A stretch of 64,000 nucleotides of DNA from positions 1 to 64,000 of the forward strand of contig CAZHST010000014.1 in NCBI GenBank assembly GCA_964535215.1. The letters run 5' to 3'. The notes under the pieces are model-generated. The model did not search any database and was not told the origin of the DNA. It was given only the letters and a program-made list of their open reading frames with translations. Shown piece after piece: positions 50,500-59,686 of the stretch. The position numbers and the translations under genes were made by a program. The stretch comes from JACQHM01 sp964535215 (GTDB lineage Bacteria; Methylomirabilota; Methylomirabilia; Methylomirabilales; JACQHM01). Positions within the stretch are counted from its first letter, which is position 1, and each line of letters begins with the position of its first letter.

Positions 50500-53283
50500 G
50501 TGCTGGTCCGGTTCCTAAAGTTCATCTATCGGCATCCGCGAAGTGTCATCGTTGTCTCTCTGGCAGTAGCCGTCGTCTCTGTCCTCTATGCCGCGACCCA
50601 CTTGAGCTTTAAGACCAGCCGCCTTGACCTCGTTTCCTCCAAGGACAGGTATAGCCTGCTCCACCGGGAGCATAGCAGGGAGTTTGAGTCCCTGGATCGG
50701 ATTGTCATTGTGGTTCAAAGCCATCATCCAGAGCGGGCCAAGGCCTTCGCCAGCCTGTTGGGAAGACGGTTGGAGGCGGACAGGGAGGATTTCGAAAAGG
50801 TCTTTTATCGAATCGACATCGAACCCTTGAAAAACAGAGGCCTCCTTTACCTATCCGCTGACGACCTCCTCGCCCTCAGGCGGAAGCTCCAAAGGCATGC
50901 GGAGCTGATCAGAGACCTGGCCGCCTCCCCCACCCTCCCCGGCCTCTTCTCCCTGATCAATCGGGAGATGACCTCGGCGATGATCAGCCATACCTTCACC
51001 GGTTTCTTGCTGGAGGAGGAGCAGGGGGGGGAAAAGGAACCTGTTGATCTCGGCCTGCTGATCTCCATCCTGAGAGCGATGGACGAGTGGGTTGAGGGTC
51101 AACACGCCTACGTCTCCCCCTGGGAGGCCTTTTTCACCAAGGAGAAGTGGAAGACATCGGAGGATGGGTTCCTCTGGTCAGAGGATAAGACGTTTCTCTT
51201 CCTCCTGGTCACCCCCCGGCAGGTCTCCGGGACCTTCGACCGGTTCAGGAAGGCCGTTGAGCGTGTCCGGCAGGAGGTCCGGGAGCTTCGCAAAGCTTTT
51301 CCAGACCTCGAGGTCGGGGTCACGGGGCAATCGGTCCTGGATTCGGATGAGATGGGGGCGGCCCAGCGGGATACCGCCATGGCGGCTTTGATCTCCCTCG
51401 TAGGGGTCGGGCTTCTCTATTTCGTCATGTTCAGAGGGGTCATGAGACCCCTCTTCGCCCTCGTGACGCTGGTCATTGGTCTGGGCTGGTCCATCGGCTT
51501 CACCGCCCTGACGGTGGGGCATCTGAACATCATCACCATGACCTTTGCGCCGCTTTTGATCGGCCTGGGGATTGATTACGGCAGCTACTTTATCGGTCGG
51601 TACATGGAAGAGAGGATGCCAGGGGTTGGGGTGCCTTTCGTCATGGAGCGGACCACCGCTGCCGTTGGGCCGGGGATAGCGGCGACCGCCCTCATCACCG
51701 CGTTCTCCTTCTTCACCCTCGTCTTCACCGACTTCAAAGGTCTGGTCGAGCTGGGCTTCATCAGCGGGACCGGCATCCTCCTCATCCTGCTCGCCACCTT
51801 CACGGTTCTTCCGGCGTTCCTCATCCTCTATGATGGCCGGAGAGGGGCAACCTTCGATCTCCGCGGAATGAGGGGCGGTGAGGCCCGCTCCGGCTACCTG
51901 GAAGGGCTGTACCGCTATCCGCTGGTCACCCTCTCGGCGAGTGCCCTCCTTGTCCTCCTTTCCCTCGCGTTTCTCGGGAGGGTTGGGGCTGACTTTAACC
52001 TCCTCCACATGCAGGCCGAAGGGACCGAGTCCGTTGTCTGGGAGCTTAAGATCCTGGAGAACGCCAAGCGGTCGGCCTGGTTTGCGGTGAGCGTCGCCGA
52101 CTCTCTGGAGGAGGTGAGGCGAAGGGAGAAGGCCTTTAAGGCCCTTCCTTTGGTGGCAGGGGTCCAGAGCCTTGCCTCCCTGATCCCTCAGGACCAGGAG
52201 CGGAAGCTCCGCCTTCTCAAAAGCCTCCGTCCCTTCCTGGCCGATATCCCCATCCCTCAGGTCAAGCCCGGGCCCCTGGACCTGGAGGTCCTCCTGTCCA
52301 CCTTGGAGAGGATCAAGTTCAAGATGGTAGAGGATGGTGGCGAAACCTGGGACCCCAGGAAGAGGCCACCCGTGGAGGCGATGCGTGAGGTGCGCCGCCT
52401 CATTGACCAGTTCTTAACATGGGCCAAGCAAACGGAGCCTGAGGAAGTCCATCGGGCCCTTCAAGGGTTCGAGAGGGAGATTTTCGGGGACTTGAAGGAC
52501 AAGCTGGATTTCCTGAAACGGGGCCTCGACGCCGGACCGGTAACGCTCCAGACCATTCCCCCTGAGCTTAAGGAGCGCTTCGTGGGCAGGACGGGAAGGT
52601 ACCGGGTATTGATCTTTCCCGCCGAGAACATCTGGGAGCCTGAGCACCTGGCGAAGTTCGTCCGGGCGATCAGGGCTGTGGACCCTGATGCCATCGGTGA
52701 TCCGGTCCTGGGCTTTGAGCACATGCAGGCGATGAAGACGGCCTACAAGAAAGCCGGGTTGTATTCGGTCGTCGGTCTCCTCCTCCTGGTCTTTCTCACG
52801 TTTAAGGAGGTGAAGGCTTCCCTCTTGGCCCTGATCCCTTTGGTCCTTGGTTCCCTGTGGACCTTAGGCTTCATGGGGGCCTTTCAGGTGAAGTTCAACC
52901 TGGCCAACCTTATCGTCCTCCCCTTGATAGGGGCTCCTGGGATCGAAGGTGGCATCATGGTCCTCACCCGTTACCGCGAGGAGAGGACCACCAGGAAGCT
53001 CCCCCTTCCCCTCCCCAAGAGCACCGGGAGGGCCATGGCGTTCTCGGCCTTGTCCACGATGGTCGGATTCGGGAGCTTGATGATCTCCCGCCATCGGGGG
53101 ATTTACAGCATCGGCCTCCTCCTCATGGTTGGGGTGGGGTGTATCCTCCTGGCTTCCGTCACCGCCCTTCCTGCCGTCCTGCGACTCCGCTTATCAAAGC
53201 AGGCGAAGGTTTCGGGGGAGGATCAAGAGATGCCTCAAACCGTTGGGGCCAAGGAAGGAGGCTGGAAAGGCAGGGGGGGGTAA
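50500..53283 (+). CDS. hpnN: HpnN-type RND/MMPL exporter
   Basis: 927 residues from GTG 50500 (GGGGGGGAAAT upstream). Two MMPL/SSD-type halves: TM1 at about 15-37, a periplasmic domain, TM2-6 (about 305-450) with GLGIDYGSYFIGRY, a second TM start near 475, a second periplasmic domain, and final TMs (about 755-905) with GAPGIEGGIMVLTRYREE. This is the architecture of HpnN, which carries hopanoids to the outer membrane in Rhodopseudomonas. TolC and the MlaC/HpnM-like protein follow, separated by one oppositely oriented gene. Confidence 0.85.
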   Translation: MLVRFLKFIYRHPRSVIVVSLAVAVVSVLYAATHLSFKTSRLDLVSSKDRYSLLHREHSREFESLDRIVIVVQSHHPERAKAFASLLGRRLEADREDFEKVFYRIDIEPLKNRGLLYLSADDLLALRRKLQRHAELIRDLAASPTLPGLFSLINREMTSAMISHTFTGFLLEEEQGGEKEPVDLGLLISILRAMDEWVEGQHAYVSPWEAFFTKEKWKTSEDGFLWSEDKTFLFLLVTPRQVSGTFDRFRKAVERVRQEVRELRKAFPDLEVGVTGQSVLDSDEMGAAQRDTAMAALISLVGVGLLYFVMFRGVMRPLFALVTLVIGLGWSIGFTALTVGHLNIITMTFAPLLIGLGIDYGSYFIGRYMEERMPGVGVPFVMERTTAAVGPGIAATALITAFSFFTLVFTDFKGLVELGFISGTGILLILLATFTVLPAFLILYDGRRGATFDLRGMRGGEARSGYLEGLYRYPLVTLSASALLVLLSLAFLGRVGADFNLLHMQAEGTESVVWELKILENAKRSAWFAVSVADSLEEVRRREKAFKALPLVAGVQSLASLIPQDQERKLRLLKSLRPFLADIPIPQVKPGPLDLEVLLSTLERIKFKMVEDGGETWDPRKRPPVEAMREVRRLIDQFLTWAKQTEPEEVHRALQGFEREIFGDLKDKLDFLKRGLDAGPVTLQTIPPELKERFVGRTGRYRVLIFPAENIWEPEHLAKFVRAIRAVDPDAIGDPVLGFEHMQAMKTAYKKAGLYSVVGLLLLVFLTFKEVKASLLALIPLVLGSLWTLGFMGAFQVKFNLANLIVLPLIGAPGIEGGIMVLTRYREERTTRKLPLPLPKSTGRAMAFSALSTMVGFGSLMISRHRGIYSIGLLLMVGVGCILLASVTALPAVLRLRLSKQAKVSGEDQEMPQTVGAKEGGWKGRGG

Positions 53284-53331
53284 ACAGGCGTCCCGGGGAA
53301 AGGCGTTTCTCCAGGCCTTCTGGCCGGATCG

Positions 53332-54066
53332 TCAGGACCCCTCGTCCAGCTTTCTCCCCAGGGCCCTTGCCTGCTCCAGTTCTTCCGGCGTGTCAATGTC
53401 CATCCAGGGAAGCCCCCCGGTGAGGGAATAGCCGACCGGGACCCCCCGGGCGATCAAGGCTTCAATGGCTGCCGTGAAATAGAGATCCGTTCTCGCCTGC
53501 TGGATGAATCCTCTCATCTCCTCAAAGAAGAGGCGGCTGCCTCGTCCTGAGAATCTGGCGATGCCGATGAAGGTTCCCGTGGCTTCACCGGGGAGGATGG
53601 ATTTGCTGACGGCGGTGATCCGGTCCCCTTGGGAGGTCACCTTCATCGTCTCCCCGAGGATCTCGCGATCAATGACCAGGCAGATATCTCCTGGAAATGC
53701 CAGGCATCCAGGGAGGATCGCCTTGTGAAAGAGGACATCGGCATGGAGGATGAAACAGGGCAGGCCTTCCACTTGCTCCCGCGCGATCCATGCTGAATAG
53801 AGATTGTTGGTCTCGGCGTAGAGAGGGTTGTGGAGGAGGGTAAGGCGAAAGGGGTAGCGGCGAGCAGCCCTAGCGGCAAAGCGGTGGATGGCATCAGCCC
53901 GATGGCCGGTGACGATCAGGACCTCGGCGACTCCCGATCCCGCCAGGGCGTCAAGTTGGTATTCCAACAGGGACCTTCCCCCAACATCCAAAAGGCACTT
54001 CGGCGTGTCGGCCGTCAGCGGGTGAAGCCTGGTGGCCCTCCCCGCTGCGAGGATCAGGGCCTTCAT
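53332..54066 (-). CDS. Nucleotidyltransferase (sugar-phosphate/phosphocholine type)
   Basis: 244 residues from ATG 54066 (GGGAGG upstream). Nucleotide loop LAAGRATRLHPLTADTPKCLLDVGG, where the usual GxGTR is GRATR. Then ETNNLYSAWIA (LicC-like), a probable metal-site ILHADVLF and C-terminal WMDIDTPEELEQA. LicC/PntC relatives activate choline phosphate or 2-aminoethylphosphonate with CTP. Given the phosphonate genes nearby, CTP activation of a phosphonate is plausible, but sugar activation fits equally. Confidence 0.82.
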   Translation of the reverse strand: MKALILAAGRATRLHPLTADTPKCLLDVGGRSLLEYQLDALAGSGVAEVLIVTGHRADAIHRFAARAARRYPFRLTLLHNPLYAETNNLYSAWIAREQVEGLPCFILHADVLFHKAILPGCLAFPGDICLVIDREILGETMKVTSQGDRITAVSKSILPGEATGTFIGIARFSGRGSRLFFEEMRGFIQQARTDLYFTAAIEALIARGVPVGYSLTGGLPWMDIDTPEELEQARALGRKLDEGS

Positions 54067-54170
54067 GACCACCTCCCAAAGCTTAGAGACCTGTCAGGGG
54101 GGTCCCATCTTATGTACCACGGTTTTGCCGAAAAGCAAGGAAAAAATCCCGGGTCGAGGATCGGAGGCGT

Positions 54171-54199
54171 TTGACAAACCCCCGGGCCTACGCTATCAT
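54171..54199 (+). promoter_or_regulatory. Sigma-70-like promoter for TolC-HpnM genes
   Basis: TTGACA, 17-base spacer, TATCAT, near consensus. The gap 54067-54390 (324 bases) holds this promoter and an unusually long leader of about 185 bases. Confidence 0.65.
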
Positions 54200-54205
54200 G
54201 CTCCC

Positions 54206-54390
54206 CGATCTCCAGTCCCATGGCATTTTTTGAACCATGGGGCCCCAGCCGACGTATCTGGAGGGAGGGAACAATCTGGGAAGAGGTGGTGTTCTGTAAG
54301 GGAGGGGTGGGTCAGCCTGGGAGGCCCATGGAGGGGGAGCGAGCCGGTGGGATTTATCATCGGGGTCCCTGGTTCCGAAAGGAGGGTTCG
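54206..54390 (+). other. Long 5' leader of the TolC gene
   Basis: About 185 bases between the predicted transcription start and the ATG. An open frame crosses it, but the strong AAAGGAGGG Shine-Dalgarno sequence at 54378 marks the real start. I see no known riboswitch motif. Confidence 0.35.
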
Positions 54391-55797
54391 ATGAACTGGA
54401 GGCGAGGACCGAGGGTGGTGCTAGGACTCCTGGGAGCTTTTGGGCTCTTTGCCTTTCCCCCTCCCCTGAAGGCGCAAGAGGTGCCGAGAACAGGGACGGT
54501 CATCCTTGACCTCAAGCAGGCCATTGAAATGGCGGTCATGACAAGCCCTGACATCAAGCGGGTGCAGGCGGGTGTGGACGCTGCCCAGGCCAAGAAGGAT
54601 CAGGCCGATGCCGGACGACTCCCCCAGTTCGAGTTCACGAGCGTCTTGGGCCCCTCGCCCGAGGCCCGGGTCTTCACCACGGAATTGGGCGATGTCCGAT
54701 CAACCGATCGAACGGACCGGCCAACCATCAACGGGATCTTCGGGCGGAGTGACTTTACGTTGATCCAGCCCTTGTACACCTTTGGTAGGATCTCGGGGCT
54801 CCGGGAGGCCGCCGGCCATGGGGTTCGGGTCGAGCAGGCGCGGGTGGAAGAAAAGACCTCGGAGGTCATCTTGAAGGTCAAGGAGGCCTATTACAGCCTC
54901 CTCCTCGGGATGGAGCTCCAGAACCTCCTCCTCGATATCCAGGAGCAGTTGGAGCGGGCCCTGGAGAAGGTGGAACGGATCCTGGAGGCTGGGGCGCCCG
55001 GGGCGGATGAGGTGGATCGGTACAAGCTCAGGACCTTCCGGGGGGAGCTTCAGCGGAACCTGAATGAGGTGGCGAAGGTGATTGATGTGGCCACCGCCGG
55101 GCTCAAGACCTTGACCGGCTTGGCGCCCGATCAGGTGGTCGAGCCAGCGGTGAAAACGCTGGAACCGGATCCCAGGCCCGTCCCTCCTCTCGAGCAGGCC
55201 CTTAAGGAGGCCCAGGAGCGGCGGCCGGAGTTCGTTCAGATCCGCGAAGGCCTGTTGGCCACCCAGGCCTTGGTGGCGGCCGCGAGGGCAGAACGCTATC
55301 CCCAGCTGTTCATGGCCGTCACAGGTTCCGTGTCCCGGGCCACCAACCGTACCCCCCTCACCAACCCGTTCGTCTTCGACGAGCTGAATCATACGGTGGT
55401 AGTCCCGCTGATCGGCTTCAAGTGGCACTTCGACTTCGGCATCCTTGCCGGCAAGGTTCGAGAAGCCCAGGCCGAGCATCAGAAGGTGGTTCACGCCAAG
55501 GAACTGGCGGAGCAGGGGGTCCCCTTTCAGGTGAGAAAAGCCTACCGGGAGCTGGAGGAGGCCCGGCAGAGCATCAAGGCGACGGAGGAGGCGTATGCCA
55601 ACGCGAGGAGGTGGCTGGTGGCCGCGGTGGCCAACTTCGATTTGGGCGTGGGCGAGGCCAAGGAGGTAGCCGATGCCCTTGTCGCCTTCGTCAAGATGCG
55701 GGCGGAGAATTTCAAGGCGATCTTTAACTACAACATGGCCCTTGCCGCCCTGGACCAGGCGACCGGCAAGGCCGTCCAAGAAGTGGGAAGACCCTGA
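54391..55797 (+). CDS. TolC-family outer-membrane efflux protein
   Basis: 468 residues from ATG 54391 (AAAGGAGGG upstream). Signal peptide ending near PLKA-Q, then two OEP repeats: LKQAIEMAVMTSPDIKRVQAG.., YTFGRISGLREAA, coiled-coil helices, the second repeat PLEQALKEAQERRPEFVQ, and LDFGVGEAKEV-like text near the C-terminus. Forms a trimeric outer-membrane channel for RND or other exporters. With HpnN and the MlaC-like protein it could form a path for lipid or small-molecule export. Confidence 0.88.
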   Translation: MNWRRGPRVVLGLLGAFGLFAFPPPLKAQEVPRTGTVILDLKQAIEMAVMTSPDIKRVQAGVDAAQAKKDQADAGRLPQFEFTSVLGPSPEARVFTTELGDVRSTDRTDRPTINGIFGRSDFTLIQPLYTFGRISGLREAAGHGVRVEQARVEEKTSEVILKVKEAYYSLLLGMELQNLLLDIQEQLERALEKVERILEAGAPGADEVDRYKLRTFRGELQRNLNEVAKVIDVATAGLKTLTGLAPDQVVEPAVKTLEPDPRPVPPLEQALKEAQERRPEFVQIREGLLATQALVAAARAERYPQLFMAVTGSVSRATNRTPLTNPFVFDELNHTVVVPLIGFKWHFDFGILAGKVREAQAEHQKVVHAKELAEQGVPFQVRKAYRELEEARQSIKATEEAYANARRWLVAAVANFDLGVGEAKEVADALVAFVKMRAENFKAIFNYNMALAALDQATGKAVQEVGRP

Positions 55798-55857
55798 GGG
55801 GAAGGCAACGGGGGAGGCGTGGCTCCGGGAACACGGGGAGAGAGGAGGTTTTTGAGG

Positions 55858-56493
55858 ATGGGACGACGATGGGGGCACACCAAGAGGATGGCTTGGGCAG
55901 GGTCCTGGTTGGGGATCCTCTTCCTGGCTCAAGGGTTCCTTTCCACCGCCGTGGCCGGGGAACCCTTGGAACAGGTCAAGGCAACCCTGGAGGCTGCTTC
56001 GGCGATCCTGGGGGACCCGAAGCTTGCTGGGCCGGAAAAGGAGGAGGAGCGGAGGGAGGCGGTCAAGAAGATCATCTTCGATCGCTTTGATCTTCGGGAG
56101 ATGGCGGCCCGCTCCCTGGGGGATCAGTGGGCCAAGCTGACCCCATCCCAACAGGAGGAGTTTGTCCAGGTCTTTGGCGACCTCTTCCAAAGGTCCTACA
56201 CCCGCCTGGTGCTCAGGTTTCTCCCGGAAAGGCGGACCCTTTATGGGCAGGAGAGGCTGGATGGGTCAACGGCCCTGGTGAAAACGACCCTGGTCAGTCA
56301 GCGGAACGAGCGGTTGCCGGTTGATTACCGACTCATCAAGAAGGGGCCCCGGTGGGCCTTTTTCGACGTGATCATTGATGGGGTCAGCATCGTTGGGAAC
56401 TATCGAACCCAGTTCAGCAAAATTATCCGAAACTCCTCCTATGAGAGCCTCGTCCGCCGCATGAAACTCAAACAGGAACAGGAGTCCTTTTAG
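55858..56493 (+). CDS. hpnM: MlaC/Ttg2D-family phospholipid-binding protein (HpnM-like)
   Basis: 211 residues from ATG 55858 (GAGGTTTTTGAGG upstream). Signal peptide to about residue 35, then the MlaC fold: DPKL..PEKEEERREAVKKIIFDRFDLREMAARSLG, LTPSQQEEFVQVFGDLFQRSYTRLVLRF, and KKGPRWAFFDVIIDGVSIVGNYRTQFSKII. MlaC shuttles lipids through the periplasm, and HpnM is its hopanoid-cluster relative. No mlaABDEF genes are adjacent, which together with HpnN favours the HpnM reading. Confidence 0.88.
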   Translation: MGRRWGHTKRMAWAGSWLGILFLAQGFLSTAVAGEPLEQVKATLEAASAILGDPKLAGPEKEEERREAVKKIIFDRFDLREMAARSLGDQWAKLTPSQQEEFVQVFGDLFQRSYTRLVLRFLPERRTLYGQERLDGSTALVKTTLVSQRNERLPVDYRLIKKGPRWAFFDVIIDGVSIVGNYRTQFSKIIRNSSYESLVRRMKLKQEQESF

Positions 56494-56536
56494 ATCGGCT
56501 CTGGGGATGGGCTTTTCGCTCTTCCCGCGCCGCGGG

Positions 56537-57748
56537 TTACCGCTCCCGGTAGAAGATCAGCAACACGCCGAAGGCGATCACCAGGAACCGCCAGAGGAGC
56601 TTGGGGATGGAGGAACCAGGGTCCCGGTCCCAGAGGAGCTTTGTTCCCCCGATGAGGATGGCCAGGAGGCCCATCGCGGCGTGTTGGAGATAGATCTTGA
56701 AGCCGGAAAGGCCCCAGGTGAGCTGCTGGGTGATGAAGGCGAAAAGGTGTCCAGACTTACCGTGGCCCCCATGAGAGACCAGGAGGGCCCCTGAGACAAT
56801 GGCCAGACCAGGGAAGAGGTAACCCCAGGCCGGGTGGAGGAGCCATCCCTCCTTCCTGAAAAGCTCGATCAACCCGATGGCCAACATGGCGAGGCCGAGG
56901 ACCTTATGCTGCCAGACCGAGGGGATGGCCAACCCTTCCAGGAGGGGGATCGGGCCTAGCGGCCAGACCTGCGGGTCACTCCGGACGAGGACCCAGAGGC
57001 TTAAGCCGATGGCTCCAAGGGGCCAGAGGGATTTCAGCCAGCGACGGCCCGGGAGGAAGACCTCAATCACGGCCAGGATCCCGACCAGCAGGAGGAGGAA
57101 CCCCGAGGAGCGGTGGTTAAACTCGGAGAACGCAATCTGCCCCGGGGTCCGTTGCCAGCCCCCGTGCTCGTGGCCTCCTCCCGGGAGGCCCTCGCTCCCC
57201 CCATAGGAGGCGAGGAACGGGTTGGTCTCCGCGAAAAGGCCGCTCGGGTTGGGGAACCAGGCCCAGACGTGGAGACTCCAGAGACTGGGATGCCAGACTT
57301 CGAAGGGAGCTCCCGTTTTGGGATGGGTCTTTGGGCAGAGATCGGCGGCGGAGGCTTCCTCCTCGCTCCCGTCAGCGTAATGACAACTGGCTTTATGCCG
57401 GAACCAGGGAGCCCTGGGAAAGAAGGTGCGGGGAGGGGTTGGGCCTCCGGCCACGTACTCCACGCCGGCCAACTGCCATTGACCCCTCTCCTCCACGTAG
57501 AGGAGCATCTGGGGCCGGGTGAGGTCGAAGTCGGTGATGGAAGGGTTGAAGTAGTGATAGCCATGGAGGCGGATCATGCCGGTCATCTGGCGGTACCCAT
57601 GCTTCCTGGCCTGATCGATGTCGAGGAACTGGATGGTCGCCGTGCGGATCTGGGCGACGATCTGGCTCAGATCCCCTTCAGCAGCCTGGCCGGGGAGCAC
57701 CCCCCAGACCAAGCCCCCGACGATCAAGCCCCCAAGCCAGCGCTTCAT
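56537..57748 (-). CDS. Secreted-domain plus CopD-like membrane protein
   Basis: 403 residues from ATG 57748 (AAAGGAGGAACGAA upstream). A signal peptide and a periplasmic domain (about 25-200) carry the motif set GYRQMTGMIRLHGYHYFNP, LLYVEERGQWQLAGVEYV and LHVWAWFPNPSGLFAETNPF. The domain is widespread but uncharacterised. It is fused to about seven TM helices (from ~225) with scattered His (EFNHRSSG, WQHKVLG, SHGGHGKSGH, LQHAAMG), resembling CopD-type domains. Metal or haem binding is possible. The function is not known. Confidence 0.72.
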   Translation of the reverse strand: MKRWLGGLIVGGLVWGVLPGQAAEGDLSQIVAQIRTATIQFLDIDQARKHGYRQMTGMIRLHGYHYFNPSITDFDLTRPQMLLYVEERGQWQLAGVEYVAGGPTPPRTFFPRAPWFRHKASCHYADGSEEEASAADLCPKTHPKTGAPFEVWHPSLWSLHVWAWFPNPSGLFAETNPFLASYGGSEGLPGGGHEHGGWQRTPGQIAFSEFNHRSSGFLLLLVGILAVIEVFLPGRRWLKSLWPLGAIGLSLWVLVRSDPQVWPLGPIPLLEGLAIPSVWQHKVLGLAMLAIGLIELFRKEGWLLHPAWGYLFPGLAIVSGALLVSHGGHGKSGHLFAFITQQLTWGLSGFKIYLQHAAMGLLAILIGGTKLLWDRDPGSSIPKLLWRFLVIAFGVLLIFYRER

Positions 57749-57804
57749 TTCGTTCCTCCTTTCCATGGCTGAACGGAGAGGCCTTGCTCGAGAACGATAG
57801 GGGA

Positions 57805-57833
57805 ATCATAGCATTCCTCCTCCAAAACCGCAA
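57805..57833 (-). promoter_or_regulatory. Sigma-70-like promoter for the secreted/CopD-like gene
   Basis: Minus strand TTGCGG, 17-base spacer, TATGAT, about 55 bases before the ATG at 57748. Confidence 0.5.
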
Positions 57834-57867
57834 AGGCTGGCGGGGGCTCGGGGAGTCTGCGATTTCC

Positions 57868-57896
57868 TTGACCTCCCCCGGTGTTTGTGCTACCAT
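57868..57896 (+). promoter_or_regulatory. Sigma-70-like promoter for 57920-61590 gene set
   Basis: TTGACC, 17-base spacer, TACCAT, with a TGGAGGTG Shine-Dalgarno sequence and ATG 24 bases further on. Confidence 0.55.
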
Positions 57897-57919
57897 TTGC
57901 TCCAGTTTTGGAGGTGCCG

Positions 57920-58258
57920 ATGAGACGATCCCCGCCGGCTAGACTGGAGACGATGGGGGCCATCCTGACCGCGGTGGTCTTGGTGCTTGGGTCCCTCCTG
58001 ATTGAAAGGGTTGGCTCTTTCCAGGAGGCCCAGGCCTGCGAAAGCTCCCCCTTCGAAGAGGTGCTCCAGTTGGTCCGGTCTGATGGATCCTCTGCCCGAA
58101 GTTTCCCCCCTGCCCATCTCCAACCTCTTTCCCCCCTTCTGCCATGGGTTGCCCTTGGTCCCGGCACGACCCCTCGTCCCTCGGAATTCTATGCCGTTAC
58201 CTTACCTCTCCAGGCATCCTCCCGCGAATTCTCTTCCCACCTCCCCCTTCGCCTGTGA
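57920..58258 (+). CDS. Small single-TM hypothetical protein
   Basis: 112 residues, MRRSPPARLE.., with one hydrophobic segment (about residues 11-30) followed by a Pro/Ser-rich, presumably periplasmic region. No recognisable family. It is retained because a near-consensus promoter and a strong TTTTGGAGGTG Shine-Dalgarno sequence sit directly before its ATG. It could be a leader peptide or small membrane protein of the glycosyltransferase operon that follows 88 bases later. Confidence 0.5.
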   Translation: MRRSPPARLETMGAILTAVVLVLGSLLIERVGSFQEAQACESSPFEEVLQLVRSDGSSARSFPPAHLQPLSPLLPWVALGPGTTPRPSEFYAVTLPLQASSREFSSHLPLRL

Positions 58259-58346
58259 TCCGGACCTTCCTCCTCCCGGCTTCGGACCTCATCACGCTCC
58301 TTAAGGGGCAGACAGGTTTCCCTTACCTTGGAGAGGACATGGCAGA

Positions 58347-59669
58347 ATGGAGCTGGACTCCCATCGGAACCGGCGATCCCTGGAGGAACGGCCCAGGTTG
58401 GCTGTGGGGGTGCTCGTTGACCTAAAGTGGCGTCCTGAGGCCGGTGGACAGGTCAAGTGCTGGGAGCGCTTGGCCAGGGCCGCCGCCGCGTTCAAAGATC
58501 AGGTGGACCTGACCATCCATTTCCTGGGGGATCAGGAGGAGAGGGACAGCATCTCCGAGAACGTGCGCTACATTACCCACCCGCCCCTCCTCAGTACGGG
58601 ACGGCTTCGCTTCCTGGGCCAGATCCCGGAACATACCGACCTCGCCCCTTTGCACCCGAGGCTTCTTCCCTACCTGGGCTGCTACCAGGTGATCCACACC
58701 ACCGACGCCTTCTTCGCCTTCGCCAAAACGGCCCTTGCCTTCACGAGGCGATCCCGGGTGCCGTTGGTCACTTCGATCCACACCGATACCCCCCGGTATA
58801 CCCGGCTCTACACCCAAGCGGTCATCCGCCGGCTCTTCAAAGAGGGGCGATTGGCTCGCTTCCTCCTCGACCGGTTCCGTTTCGACGAACGCTGTTACGT
58901 CTCCACGTTGCGGAAGCTCGACCGGTATCTCGAGCGGTGCGACTGGATCCTGGTCTCGAACCGGGAGGATTGGGAACGGGTTTCAAGGGTGTTGCCGGAA
59001 AAGCGGATTTCTTTCCTCCGGCGGGGGATTGACAAGGAGGCCTTCCACCCCCGGTGGCGGCATCGGGCGAAGCTGGAGGCGGCCTTCGGCATCCCCCCGG
59101 ATCGGTTCCTGTTGCTCTTTGTGGGGCGGGTGGACCAGGGGAAGAACGTGATGACCCTGGCCCAGGCGGCCAAGCGGTTACTGGATCAGGGGGAGCCTAT
59201 CCATGTCATGATCGTTGGGGAGGGGAGCCAGAAAGAGGCGGTCCGCACCCTCCTTGGTCCTCATGTCACCCTTCCAGGGGTGGTCTCGCCCTCGACCCTC
59301 GCCTGGCTGTATGCCAGTGCCGATCTCTTCGTGTTCCCTTCGGAAATCGAGGTCTGCCCCAACGTGGTGATCGAAGCAAAGGCGTCAGGGCTTCCCGTCC
59401 TGGTCTCGGCAAAGGGGGGGGCGGCCCAGTGTCTCAAACAGCCCGGCGTGGACGGAGTCATCGTCGAGGCGAACAACCCTGCCCTCTGGGCCCGGGCTGT
59501 TGCCTTCTTGAGGAGGGATTTAACGCTCCGGGTCCGGATGGGGCAAGAGGCGAGGCGGCATATCGAAACGGAGTGGCCTTCGTGGGAGGAGGTCCTGGCT
59601 CAGGATCTCCTCCCGGTCTGGCAGACGGTGGCCAAGAAAGGCCAGGTCTTCTCGGATCCACACGCCTGA
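58347..59669 (+). CDS. Glycosyltransferase, GT4 type
   Basis: 440 residues, GT-B fold. The N-terminal domain has GGQVKCWERLARAAA and SIHTDTPRYTRLY; the C-terminal domain starts near FGIPPDRFLLLFVGRVDQGKN and carries VIVGEGSQKEA, LYASADLFVFPSEIEVCPNVVIEAKASGLPVLVS (the ExxxxxxxE site). Members transfer sugars to lipids or polysaccharides from the cytoplasm. Placed 18 bases before the radical SAM gene and followed by a PIG-L deacetylase, so a GlcNAc-lipid acceptor is a reasonable guess. Confidence 0.88.
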   Translation: MELDSHRNRRSLEERPRLAVGVLVDLKWRPEAGGQVKCWERLARAAAAFKDQVDLTIHFLGDQEERDSISENVRYITHPPLLSTGRLRFLGQIPEHTDLAPLHPRLLPYLGCYQVIHTTDAFFAFAKTALAFTRRSRVPLVTSIHTDTPRYTRLYTQAVIRRLFKEGRLARFLLDRFRFDERCYVSTLRKLDRYLERCDWILVSNREDWERVSRVLPEKRISFLRRGIDKEAFHPRWRHRAKLEAAFGIPPDRFLLLFVGRVDQGKNVMTLAQAAKRLLDQGEPIHVMIVGEGSQKEAVRTLLGPHVTLPGVVSPSTLAWLYASADLFVFPSEIEVCPNVVIEAKASGLPVLVSAKGGAAQCLKQPGVDGVIVEANNPALWARAVAFLRRDLTLRVRMGQEARRHIETEWPSWEEVLAQDLLPVWQTVAKKGQVFSDPHA

Positions 59670-59686
59670 GCCACCCGGAGGGGGAA

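Noticed and set aside
59054..59686. Upstream extension of the radical SAM gene
   Set aside because: It lies within the glycosyltransferase in another frame; the ATG at 59687 has a strong Shine-Dalgarno sequence.
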